Assembly: GCA_035772405.1 (NCBI GenBank)
Contig: JAYKKM010000181.1
Coordinates: 62,001 to 126,000 of the forward strand
DNA: 64,000 nt
Direction: 5' to 3'
From: Chrysogorgia sp. JL179-B06
Taxonomy: Eukaryota; Cnidaria; Anthozoa; Scleralcyonacea; Chrysogorgiidae
Positions 12,201 to 30,835 of this stretch are shown here, in pieces. The notes under the pieces are model-generated. The model was given only the letters and a program-made list of their open reading frames with translations, was not told the DNA's origin and ran no database searches. How positions within the stretch are numbered: position 1 is the first letter of the stretch; the number at the start of each line of letters is the position of its first letter. The position numbers were made by a program, and so were the translations under genes.

Positions 12201-15200
12201 CAGTGTCTCCCAGCTCATAGACATGTGTGGTAACCACTAGACCACAACAGCTTAGCTAGCCATTGTTCTGGCACAATGGCCAGTCCAAGCCTGGTTCACT
12301 GTACTAGCGTCTGTGTCAGTAAATGTGGAAAACAATATGCAATAAACCAACTCTATTTCAAAAACAATTTTATTTCAGACAAACAAGGATAGTTTAACTG
12401 GAAATAAATGTGGAGATTCAACATGGAGAGCAGCAGGGAATACATTGAAAAAGAAAAAGACCATGGATGAGACTGGCCTTGAAATTGCAGGTTGTAGGCA
12501 TGCCATTGCACAGCATTCTGTTAATATGCTGTATGGTGAAGTGTATGGTTATGCCCACTACTTGCAAACAACATATTTTTTACCTAAGAAAGTTGTGTTT
12601 TTTTGGTATGATGTTGTTTGCAAGTATTGGCCATGGCTTCTGAAGCACGACACTTTATCAGCCCAAAAAATGCAACCTGCACTTTCCGTCATGCATGCCA
12701 AAGCTCATTCATGGTCATGTCAGGTAATTAGTCTGATTCTTAGAGAAGTAAGATCGCTGTAGTTCTACTGCAGACTAATATATTCCATGAAAAGGCATTA
12801 CATAAAAAATTCGATACATTTTTAACGTTTTCATGTTTGTTGTTTTAGCTTTTGTGGGGAGGAAGGTGGCAAAGAGGTGCCTGTGGTACAACTGGTGAGG
12901 AAGTCGAGCAGATAAATAGCCACTTTTCCAGACTTAATTCAACCACCAAGCACATGTGTCCTGAAGGTACAGTGTAAATAGTAAACCGTACTGTTGGCAA
13001 ATAAGCTGACATAAAGTTGTGATATAGTAAATACAAGGCTGTCATCCATACATTAAAGTACTGGGTAGGCCCACTGTTAGACAAATACTGTGCATAGAGT
13101 CTTGTATGACAAGTTCTCCTTTCTTTTTCTCTGCCCAAAACCGTAAATTCAGGATCAGTTAGTAATTACAGTATGCTACACTACGTCGTTATGTTCCGTT
13201 GGCATACAGTACTTTTATGTTTGTGAGAATTTTTTTTTTTAATTGAAAACCTATCTATATAATATATTTTGTCACTTATTGTTTATCCATATACTGTACC
13301 TGTATTATTTAATCAGGTCGTGAAGAAATATTAAGTGAACATGCTCTTTGGTGGAACAGGAAAAAGATAGAAGACCTACCTGTTGCGTTGGCAAAGCGCT
13401 ATGTTAAGGTGAATTTGTGTATTCCTGTGTACAAGATATTTTACACGTATCGTAAATCTCATCTTTTTACAGGACAGTGATACGAATTTTTTACTTTGAA
13501 ATTAAATATTTTAACTTAATACCTGTAGGTTAAAGACCAATTAACTGCAGCAGAAAAAGATGTTCAAGAATATATGGATGTCTTTAAAATAAATGAGGCT
13601 GACCTATCTCGATTTATTGACGAAGTGCAGCTTGTTGCACGTGGTAATTAAAAGATAGTATATAAATACTTTAGTTAAAGCATCCATCCACCTTTCCTTC
13701 CTTTCCTTCCTTCCTTCCTTCCTTTTTCCTTCCTTCGTTCCTTCCTTCCTATAATGAGATAAACTTACAGGTAAATGTATGTCATACATTTCATTTCAAT
13801 ATTATCATTATTTAACTTGTGTTACCTATACTAGAGAACGAAAAAGGATATTCTGCCGTTCCGCTATCCCACGTCGAGGAATTATATGTGCTAAACATGC
13901 TTAACGACAATTCAAATTCGCCAGAGCAATGGTTGGTATTGGAGAAAGCGTTAACTGCCATCTCTCCGAAAAAAATGAAAGAGCTGTTAAATCATAAAGA
14001 TGACCCAGTCTACATTGGTAAAGTTGATGCACTGTGCAAAGGTAGTGATAAAGATGTTGGTGTAAAATTGCTAAAGAAAAAGGCCACTGAATACTTTCAG
14101 AAGCAGTTAGAGTACAGTTATCATTGTGTTGCTCAACTGACACATAACATTGGAAAACTTGCAGGTAATACGAGCACACTATTTTATTAGAGTATATCAA
14201 CATTCACACCTTTCAAACGATTGGTACTTATAGTACGCATTCCATGTAAGGAAGACTAAATACTGTGTAGACGGCCGCCATCCCGACAACAAATTGTTCC
14301 CTAAAGATTCTGTTAATACTAACATCTGTAACATAAAGTCAGGACATTGTATTTGCTCGTCAGGACAATGTACAGTTGTATCTGCGCTTCCTTATATGGA
14401 ATACATACTACAAATCCAGATATATTTCAGATATGGGGATTCTTTATGTAACAACAAATAAACGTTTGTTTAAGGAGTATCGAAAATTATTTATGTCTGT
14501 TTGTTTGTTTGTCTGTCTTTGTTGTTTGTTTGTATGCGTGCTTGTGTGAAGGTCGCAACAGTATACATTGAGTTGTTGACTTACTTGACAATATACAATG
14601 TACATGTACATATACAGTGTACTTGTTTATGTGTACAAAGAAGTAAAGTGTACCAGTTATTCACTATATCCGACGTTTTGTCAATGGTTTCACATTTACT
14701 GGAATTGAATTTAGTTTAACATTTACTGTTTACTGGAATTGTAGATTCGTCGAAACAGAGGAAGAGATTGAGGAAAAAGATTATGATCGAGAAGGCGACG
14801 TTGAAAAAATACCATGAGCAGTATTGTCGCGTCTGCGATTCTGACGATAATGACGTTTCTCTTGATGATTTGGAAACGGGCGTGTTCAGCTGGAGAAAAG
14901 AAGGTCAACAAGGTACAGTATAAAAATATATAGGAAACATTCCGATATGTACTTCTGCATTTATGTTTACAGGTACCTGTCTTTCTCGCGGAATTCAGCA
15001 TTTTTTGTCTGGAGTTTGGCAACATCAAGAATACTCATAAGTGATGCGGCCCCTTCTATTCATGGTGAAAGGAAGTATGTCTTACATTTTTGTTTTTTGT
15101 TATTTTATTCAGGAGAGGTACCAATTCGGAAAAAAGCTGTGATATGTGAACGATTTATGGAGAAAAGACGTTTCGAAGAAGAAATTTTGCAAATTAAGGA

Positions 15201-16745
15201 GGAAATGGTGAACTTTATGTCATTCTACAAAGACAACGTTGTCGTAAGTTTGAAGAGCCAGTTGTCCAGCCTCCAGTCTGAGTTACATGGTAATTGTTCC
15301 TCTTCGTTTCGATGTATAAAAAGAAAGCTGTTTTAGGTTGTTGCGTTCTCCAGAATTATTAAGTTATTGTGGTATATGTTCTACTGCAGGTTCTTGTGAT
15401 TTAAGCTGTGCAGCGGATCGTAATACAGAGGTATCAAGCTACTGTTAAGTAATGTTATGTAGCATTGTGTTAATTCATTTAATTGAGTTTCCGGAAACCC
15501 TCAATAAACTATTATATTTCTTTGGTGGTCAATATTGCAAGGGCATGTTAACCTACAATGAACCCGGACGTAATGGAGCGAAATGTAAAACTTCTTTTCC
15601 AAATTCATGTCTACTTACGGACCTTCGTCGAAACCACAATACTGTCGTCTACCCTAGGAATTAATCCCATCTTTGAAATAAGAAAATACCCTTGAGGCCT
15701 CATTTGTATACTGGACAAAAACTCCTATAATTTGACATTCACTTATCGAAACCCTTTACCGTTCTTTTTTCAGTTGTGTTGCCTGTAGCTTACTAATATA
15801 TTGTGATTTAACTTTTTCAGTCATCAGTCACTAAGGAACCTCTTTATAAAACAAACAGCAAGAAGCCAGATGTAATTGCAGGGAAAATAGCTCTGTTGCA
15901 TAAAGGTTTAGATTTTGCTATGTGTCAGTTGGCAGACGCTGTGGAAGCATTCAAAAGATCATTGCAGGAGGGAGTGGATGGTTTTAGATTGTTTCTCGAT
16001 AACCATGGAGAAGAAGATGTTCAAGAAGGTGTTGGCGGCGATGATTTTTGCAGTGATCAAGGCAGCAGTAGTGAAACGGAAGACATCAATGACAACGATG
16101 ATATTGACGATGATACAGATGACCAAACCTATCTCAGTGTACCTGATTGTGTGAAGTCCGTGTTACCTCGGAACATCAATGGCATTCTCTGTTGGAGTTT
16201 CCCATGGTCGGAACGGCAGCAGTGCTTGCAGCGTCATTTCCCTCTTCCTTGGCAAATTTATTCCACGACATGAAGTGAATTCAGTGAATTCTTCGCTCTC
16301 AACTATATCCCTTGAAGCCATCGCTTATTCCATTGACTTTGGTAATCGACTTTATGATCTTTGCAGGCACAGTTTGCCATCAAGATACCTTTCAGTTTTT
16401 GAAGCTTCAAAGATGCTACCATCACATTATAATTTGGAAATAAGTGATCCATTGCCAGTTAGATTATCAGATCCACTCCACCTAACTACAGTCTGTGGTC
16501 AGCTGGAGTCGTTGCAAATAAATGAAGAATGTGGTACAGCTCTTATCACAGTCAACGAAATGACTTCAATTTTCCTCGTTGAAAAAAATGATGTCATGTA
16601 TATCGACACTCACAGCCACCATCCGCATGGAGCTGTTGTCTTGAAATCCAGTATGTGTTTCCTTGAGAAGTTCTGTAAAGCAGTTTGGGAATTAGGGGGA
16701 CATAATGAACTGACATTTGGAAATATTGTATTTGTTAAATACTAG
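6132..16745 (+). CDS. KDZ transposase with C-terminal peptidase-like module (17 exons)
   Basis: Exons by splice site and phase: 6132-6165, 6547-6747, 7845-7925, 8523-8912, 9727-9831, 9936-10174, 10898-11073, 11773-11866, 12379-12723, 12849-12966, 13317-13408, 13529-13643, 13835-14164, 14745-14912, 15113-15289, 15390-15430, 15821-16745. About 1,210 residues. A Cys-rich CxC zinc module lies near residues 172-200 (C-x2-C, C-x2-C, C-x2-C, H), with a CNND-type cluster after it. RNase-H-fold candidates are Asp in HVDGK (about 397), Asp in FWYDVVC (about 518) and Glu in GTTGEEVEQ (about 572). Between the last two lies the family-typical HAKAHSWSCQ zinc insert. The C-terminus has GRNGSSAC and THSHHPHGA, a possible Cys/His peptidase pair. 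Oddities: exon 7 needs a GC donor (11074-11075), and the last exon changes frame by one base between 16155 and about 16200. The start lies in the left TIR. Confidence 0.8.
6345..6492 (+). repeat. Second copy of the (ATT)n-tailed LINE-like 3' end
   Basis: Matches 440-575, ending in (ATT)n. It is in the first transposase intron, just before exon 2. Confidence 0.55.
7050..7244. mobile_element. MITE in transposase intron 2
   Basis: Imperfect inverted ends of about 34 bp built on GGTTGGTGTACTGCC. The middle holds three and a half 17-bp repeats (GATGAAGGGCCTTCT). Sister copies or ends occur at 8004-8157, 11676-11732, 23230-23262 and, inverted, near 45675-45755, so this is a local family. Confidence 0.6.
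7463..7811. mobile_element. Foldback MITE in transposase intron 2
   Basis: Ends CACAGGGAGCC and GGCTCCCTGTG. The arms share TATTCTATATTATGGAAATT in opposite orientation (7508-7545 and 7738-7775). It abuts the acceptor side of exon 3 at 7845 but leaves the exon intact. Confidence 0.65.
8004..8157. mobile_element. MITE in transposase intron 3, same family as 7050-7244
   Basis: Left end GAAATACAATTTGAAAAAGG and right end ACACCAACCTTTTAAAG read as diverged inverted ends of the GGTTGGTGTACTGCC family. No coding content. Confidence 0.4.
9345..9537. repeat. CCTATAGG-rich palindromic repeat
   Basis: Dense, irregular copies of the palindrome CCTATAGG and of GCCTATAG, ending GCCTATAGACTTTTTTTGTT. The same tail occurs at 30175-30272 in intron 1 of the other element gene. 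It lies in transposase intron 4. Nature unknown. Confidence 0.6.
10240..10544. mobile_element. MITE in transposase intron 6
   Basis: Inverted ends ACCTCTTTCATAATGG and CCATTATGAAAGAGGT. The interior has an inverted TTAGCCTTTCTG pair and a short (ATCT)n run. No coding content. Confidence 0.55.
10547..10745. mobile_element. MITE in transposase intron 6, next to the previous one
   Basis: Inverted ends of about 35 bp start ATAGTTGTCAAAAACTGG and end with its complement. It starts only 2 bp after the preceding MITE, so the two probably inserted at nearly the same spot. Confidence 0.65.
12170..12250 (-). repeat. tRNA-derived SINE-like sequence in transposase intron 8
   Basis: On the minus strand, TGGTCTAGTGGTTA matches a polymerase III A box and GGTTCAAATCA a B box at tRNA-like spacing. 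Flanking stems do not pair as in a working tRNA. Confidence 0.45.
13680..13751. repeat. (CCTT)n simple repeat
   Basis: Pyrimidine run of CTTCCTTT-type units in transposase intron 12, just upstream of exon 13. Low complexity. Confidence 0.8.
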
Positions 16746-16845
16746 GTTTTGAATTGAAAAATACATAAAAATATTAAGTTAATCGTATATTAAATGTACG
16801 ATTAAATCGCATATTTAATATGCCAATGATTGTATGTTAAAGGTT

Positions 16846-16925
16846 ATTCTCTCCTTATCTACTGGTCCTTGGTAGGAAGGATTATCAACAATCCTTGATG
16901 GGTTCAATTCCCATTACTTTGTTGG
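16846..16925 (+). repeat. tRNA-like SINE remnant
   Basis: Just after the transposase stop. GGTTCAATTCCCA fits a polymerase III B box, with a TGG-TAGG stretch upstream as a weak A box. Too degenerate to be a tRNA gene. Confidence 0.3.
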
Positions 16926-17451
16926 AGTAGAAAAATCGTTTTCGATCCAGATGTATTTCCGAATATCAGAATGTGTTTAATACAGCTGAAACTTTAGATA
17001 TTTCCAATGTGAATTATTATAGGTAGAATATTAGAAAATTATTGGGTAGTCTATCAAACATTGTTGGACAACACATGCAATGATTGTTTTTAGTCACAGG
17101 AGTAAATCATCGTCCGCATTCTGCATACAACGCAACTCATTTACACGTCTTCAGGCCGAGCTGTTGCTTAACATTGACTTCAATTCAGATATTACTTCAA
17201 TCGTTTAAGGGGGGAGTTAACCTAAACCTTTACTCAAATGGTAATTTTCTTTTTTTTGAAGAATTAAAATCTTTGAAGCCTACTTAATTATCTCTATTGC
17301 ATTTTATTTGTGAAGCTTTCGAACAAAAACCAGTTTTCTCCTTGATTTCCTCAGTGTTTAGATAACCGCGTGGGAAAAGTACTGGGAACGAGGTTGTTGT
17401 TTTGTGGCTTCTCGTGGCGGGACGTATTTGTACGTTTCTGTTGTGTGCAAG

Positions 17452-19500
17452 CACGAAGAAATAGGTGAAATGAACTGAAATTTTAGTATGATTACTAACT
17501 TTCAGATATAGAATGATGTTCAAAATTTTAGGGGAAAATATTAATTCAAAGTTGGTGAACATTACTAGCCCAAATTTGACTACATTACTTCGACCCCATA
17601 TTGTCAAAATATACCCCAATTTTACAAATCACGAAGAAATAGGTGAAATGAACTGAAATTTTAGTATGATTACTAACTTTCAGATATAGAATGATGTTCA
17701 AAATTTTAGGGGAAAATATTAATTCAAAGTTGGTGAACATTACTTCAACCCCATATGTCAAATACACCCCAATTTTACAAATCACGAAGAAATTGGTGAA
17801 ATGAACTGAAATTTTAGTATGATTACTAACTTTCAGATATAGAATGATGTTCAAAATTTTAGGAGAAAATATTAATTCGAAGTTGGTGAACATTACTAGT
17901 TATGCCAAATTTGACTACATTACTTCGACCCCATATTGTCAAAATATACCCCAATTTTACAAATCACGAAGAAATAGGTGAAATGAACTGAAATTTTAGT
18001 ATGATTACTAACTTTCAGATATAGAATGATGTTCAAAATTTTAGGGGAAAATATTAATTCAAAGTTGGTGAACATCACTAGCCCAAATTTGACTACATTA
18101 CTTCGACCCCATATTGTCAAAATATACCCCAATTTTACAAATCACGAAGAAATAGGTGAAATGAACTGAAATTTTAGTATGATTACTAACTTTCAGATAT
18201 AGAATGATGTTCAAAATTTTAGGGGAAAATATTAATTCAAAGTTGGTGAACATTACTAGCCCAAATTTGACTACATTACTTCGACTCCATATTGTCAAAA
18301 TATACCCCAATTTTACAAATCACGAAGAAATAGGTGAAATGAACTGAAATTTTAGTATGATTACTAACTTTCAGATATAGAATGATGTTCAAAATTTTAG
18401 GGGAAAATATTAATTCAAAGTTGGTGAACATCACCATATAGTCAAAAATATACCCCAATTTTACAAATCACGAAGAAATAGGTGAAATGAACTGAAATTT
18501 TAGTATGATTACTAACTTTCAGATATAGAATGATGTTCAAAATTTTAGGGGAAAATATTAATTCAAAGTTGGTGAACATCACTAGCCCAAATTTGACTAC
18601 ATTACTTCGACAAAATATACCCCAATTTTATACCCCAAAATATACCCCAATTTTACAAATCACGAAGAAATAGGTGAAATGAACTGAAATTTTAGTATGA
18701 TTACTAACTTTCAGATATAGAATGATGTTCAACATTTTAGGGGAAAATATTAATTCAAAGTTGGTGAACATCACAAGCCCAAATTTGACTACATTACTTC
18801 GACCCCATATTGTCAAAATATACCCCAATTTTACAAATCACGAAGAAATAGGTGAAATGAACTGAAATTTTAGTATGATTACTAACTTTCAGATATAGAA
18901 TGATGTTCAAAATTTTAGGGGAAAATATTAATTCAAAGTTGGTGAACATCACTAGCCCAAATTTGACTACATTACTTCGACCCCATATTGTCAAAATATA
19001 CCCCAATTTTACAAATCACGAAGAAATAGGTGAAATGAACTGAAATTTTAGTATGATTACTAACTTTCAGATATAGAATGATGTTCAAAATTTTAGGGGA
19101 AAATATTAATTCAAAGTTGGTGAACATTACTAGTTATGCCAAATTTGACTACATTATTTCGACCCCATATTGTCAAAATACACCCCAATTTTACAAATCA
19201 CGAAGAAATAGGTGAAATGAACTGAAATTTTAGTATGATTGCTAACTTTCAGACATAGAATGATGTTCAAAATTTTAGGGGAAAATATTAATTCAAAGTT
19301 GGTGAACATTACTAGTTATACCAAATTTGACTACATTACTTCGACCCTCATATTGTCAAAATATACCCCAATTTTACAAATCACGAAGAAATAGGTGAAA
19401 TGAACTGAAATTTTAGTATGATTACTAACTTTCAGATATAGAATGATGTTCAAAATTTTAGGAGAAAATATTAATTCAAAGTTGGTGAACATTACTAGTT
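17452..19500. repeat. Satellite-like tandem array, about 12 units of ~178 bp
   Basis: Units begin CACGAAGAAATAGGTGAAAT near 17452, 17629, 17783, 17965, 18143, 18321, 18469, 18660, 18838, 19016, 19199 and 19381. Units are 148-191 bp and differ at few positions; shorter ones lack part of the segment around TTGACTACATTACTTCGACC. Open frames on the minus strand repeat with the units and are not genes. The array lies in the gap between the two convergent element genes. Confidence 0.92.
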
Positions 19501-19564
19501 ATGTTACACGAGTACCTGTAGTTGCGTATCATCAATCCAAACACAGCAACGAAATTGCATGCAT

Positions 19565-19801
19565 TTAATTGGGAGGATTACAAGAACATTCGTGGAACTC
19601 TTGAGGTTCTGTTTTTACTTTAAATTGAACCATATTTCTAGAATTAACGTCGGGTACATTTCCTTGAATATAATTAATTTCAGTTTCCTGAATATTTTCA
19701 TCACCCACAGTGCTATCCGACGTTCTGGATCTTGCTTGTAACACCACGCAGGGACATCTTTGATTACAGGAAACGAGTGGGTCTGCGGGTATAATTTTCA
19801 T
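19565..19801 (-). CDS. Small uncharacterised ORF inside the KDZ element, 78 residues
   Basis: A single-exon reading frame of 78 codons on the minus strand, between the 3' ends of the two main element genes. It has Cys-rich ends (CNQRCPC near residue 13, CSC near residue 73) and a VKTEPQE stretch, which fits the SUMO-acceptor pattern hydrophobic-K-x-E. A TATAAAA sequence sits about 45 nt upstream of the ATG. No homologue is recognised and no polyadenylation signal was seen. It borders the satellite array and could be chance; the promoter-like box is the only extra support. Confidence 0.3.
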   Translation of the reverse strand: MKIIPADPLVSCNQRCPCVVLQARSRTSDSTVGDENIQETEINYIQGNVPDVNSRNMVQFKVKTEPQEFHECSCNPPN

Positions 19802-19844
19802 GCTGACAAATTGCTGGGAAGCGAACTAAACTCCGAAAATTTGC

Positions 19845-19851
19845 TTTTATA
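19845..19851 (-). promoter_or_regulatory. Possible TATA box for the 78-residue ORF
   Basis: TATAAAA on the minus strand in a GC-rich local setting (GCGAG before it), 44-50 nt from the ATG at 19801. The spacing would give a 5' leader of about 20 nt. Motif alone; weak evidence. Confidence 0.3.
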
Positions 19852-21072
19852 CTCGCGTGCTCAACAAGGTTTCTGTCAGTTATTTGAAAGGTAAGATTTA
19901 GAAGCAGTTCTTTCTCTGGTTCAGATCAATAATTGTGACGCAGTTTCTTTTCTGGGAGGGCATGTAACCCCCAGAAATTTTTTAATTTCGCAAGGCCCAG
20001 AAATGCATTAGCCATTTCTAAAATATGTAACTTCACGTAAAAAGCGGCATCGTTACATCAGTAGATAAAAAGTGAATCACCATATTAATAACTCAGAAAT
20101 GAAACTAAACTCATGGCGTATATATACAGTAGCCATTTAGCATAATTCTTCATGATATCACATTTATCAGACATAACTATTTATATCACGGAAACCGGAG
20201 TTTGGTGGTAAGCTAGCACAAAACACCCTCCTTAATTAGTTTGTTTTAGCCTTAATGGACTCATTTTTACTTGTTTCTTTTGTGCATGTACTTTATTTCG
20301 TCCAGACAGTAAAAAGCTATCAAACATTTGTATAACCCTATGGCAACCTTGTTTTGCCTTTAATTTTGGTACTCACGAAATATTTTAATAGACCACTTCT
20401 TTACATACCGTGTAGATTGCCACATCTTTTGGGTTCTCGAAATCTTCATATTAGAAGAATATTATAAATCAAACTTCTCAAACTCATTAATAATTCATGA
20501 ATTATCATAGCCAATCCATGAACGTATACCGCATCACATGCATGAGTTTTGATACCCAATGAAAACCTGTAGGAAATTTCCTATTAAAATAAAATCGCTA
20601 TGGGAGCAAATCGCTATAGGAATACTCGTTTGAGAAGCTAGATCAAACACTCGTTTGGCGTGTTTCATCAGGGGACTCCAAACACTCGAAAACAATAAAA
20701 ACCTCTGGCTACGCCCTCGGTTTTCATTTGTTTTCTCGTGTTTGGAACCCCTGAGTATCGTTCTACCGACGTGAATATCTCTGGTATCTGGGAATCTAGG
20801 CCAGATTGAGCTACAGAAGCTGGTATATATCTTAATTTTGAATAAATATTAATAAATAATTGTAAAATCATTAATAATTCATGAAGAAAATTCAAAAGAA
20901 ATTAATATTTAATCAACATCTTTAACTCAGGATAAAACATTGATTAATAAAACATCAATGTTTTATAAAAGTTTTACTTGCTCAAATTGAGCTTTTTCGG
21001 AGTTAAAATAATTTGTTTGTACCGTTTCTACAACTTCTAAACAAAGTATACATATAGTTCGTTAAAATATTC

Positions 21073-21134
21073 GCGGCCCGTTTATGGGTAGTTACAACGG
21101 CTCGCCATTGTAACTACCCATAAACATGGGCCGC
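21073..21134. repeat. Near-perfect hairpin between the convergent element genes
   Basis: TTTATGGGTAGTTACAA and its complement, extended by GCGGCCC and GGGCCGC, fold around a 10-nt loop. It lies past the 3' end of the minus-strand gene. It could be a tiny foldback element or an RNA 3'-end structure. Confidence 0.6.
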
Positions 21135-21377
21135 TCATGTTTTAACTACTACATAAATAATAAATAATGAACTCTTCCCCTTTCAAGATTAGTCAAAATG
21201 CTAAATGAAATGTACTGTTTGTTCACAGAGCTAAAAACTAAAAGTGCTGTTCAAGTTCCCGTTCTGACCTTAATAAATTAAAAAGAAACTATTTTATAAA
21301 CATAGTTCTCTTATAGTTTAATCATATATTTTCTAAAGACGGACATGATATATATATAATTAACAATGTCGTGAAAA

Positions 21378-21379
<2 letters not shown>

Positions 21380-21418
<39 letters not shown>
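21380..21418. repeat. (TA)n microsatellite
   Basis: About 39 bp of alternating TA. Similar runs lie at 8419-8440, 26660-26682, 27467-27512 and, longest, 28480-28620. Confidence 0.9.
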
Positions 21419-21421
<3 letters not shown>

Positions 21422-21606
21422 TATTTACCGGCTGGGAGATCCGTATGGAGATATATTTCCCGAGGTCTTAAAAACGGCCTGAGGCCCCAGGCGGAGGAAC
21501 GTGTTTGTGTCAAGGGAAATATTTCTCAATACGAACCGACCAAAAGGCAAAACGGTAAATTATTTATTAATTTTGTGCTTTTTCTTCGAAATTGAGAGTT
21601 ACTGTA

Positions 21607-21793
21607 AAGCCTGGTTTCCATTTGGTCGCTACGATCGCAACGGTGTCATAGTGGTCGATGTAATAGTGTGTCTATCTATCTTGTCTTTTGTCTGCTGTAT
21701 GCAAAGCAGTCTTACTGATTGCAGAGACAGATGGACACTCTATTACATCGACCACTATGACACCGTTTGCGATCGTGATTCGTGACCAGGCTT
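21607..21793. mobile_element. Foldback MITE, AAGCCTGG ends
   Basis: Arms of about 65 bp pair: GGTGTCATAGTGGTCGATGT on the left matches its complement near 21740-21770. Ends are AAGCCTGG and CCAGGCTT. Not coding. Confidence 0.7.
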
Positions 21794-22323
21794 AAGTCTC
21801 TTTTCAAATAAAAAAAACTCACTTATATAGCTATGTCTTTCAATATGTTCAATCTCATTTGAGTTCGTTTTCACATGCTTTTAGAATATTTTACGGCTTA
21901 TAAAACGCATTTAAAACTGAAATTGTGTCGAGCGGTCCATATGGGCTCTTATTATTACATTGAGTCGGTTTTCTTTGATGTACCGCGGGATGTATATAGC
22001 ATACAACCCTATGAATACTAATTAGATAAGAAATGAAGAAAAAATCTAGGAAAATATTTGTCCAATTAGGTGAAAAAATGGTTATAAAGGTGAAAAAAAT
22101 TAGGTGGAAAAATTTGTAAGAAAACCTCCTCAATCATGTAATAACTCAGTTACTTACCTCGAACGTCGGGATGTAAGCGATAGCTACGCATCCTCGGGGT
22201 TGTGTATAGCATACATCCCTCTCGTTCTCGGTAATTAACTCTTACATACGCACCACTCGTTAGTCAATTAGAAAGCAGGATTTAGTAGGATACGGACCGG
22301 AAAAAAATAAACTGTAATGTATT

Positions 22324-30701
<8,378 letters not shown>

Positions 30702-30835
30702 TGCTTTTGTTTGTGCTCATTCTCCTTGACCGTTGATGGGCTACGCGCACTGAGGGTCATGATAATCATCATACTCAACGCTTGGAACATATGATGATTA
30801 TCATGATACCCAGTGAGAGGACATGTTGCTCACAC

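Noticed and set aside
17284..19006. Series of similar 60-111-codon frames on the minus strand
   Set aside because: They repeat with the ~178-bp satellite unit, and the start and end points follow the unit.
17452..19500. Regularly spaced repeats that might suggest a CRISPR array
   Set aside because: Units are ~178 bp and repeated almost throughout with no unique spacers; the DNA is eukaryotic.
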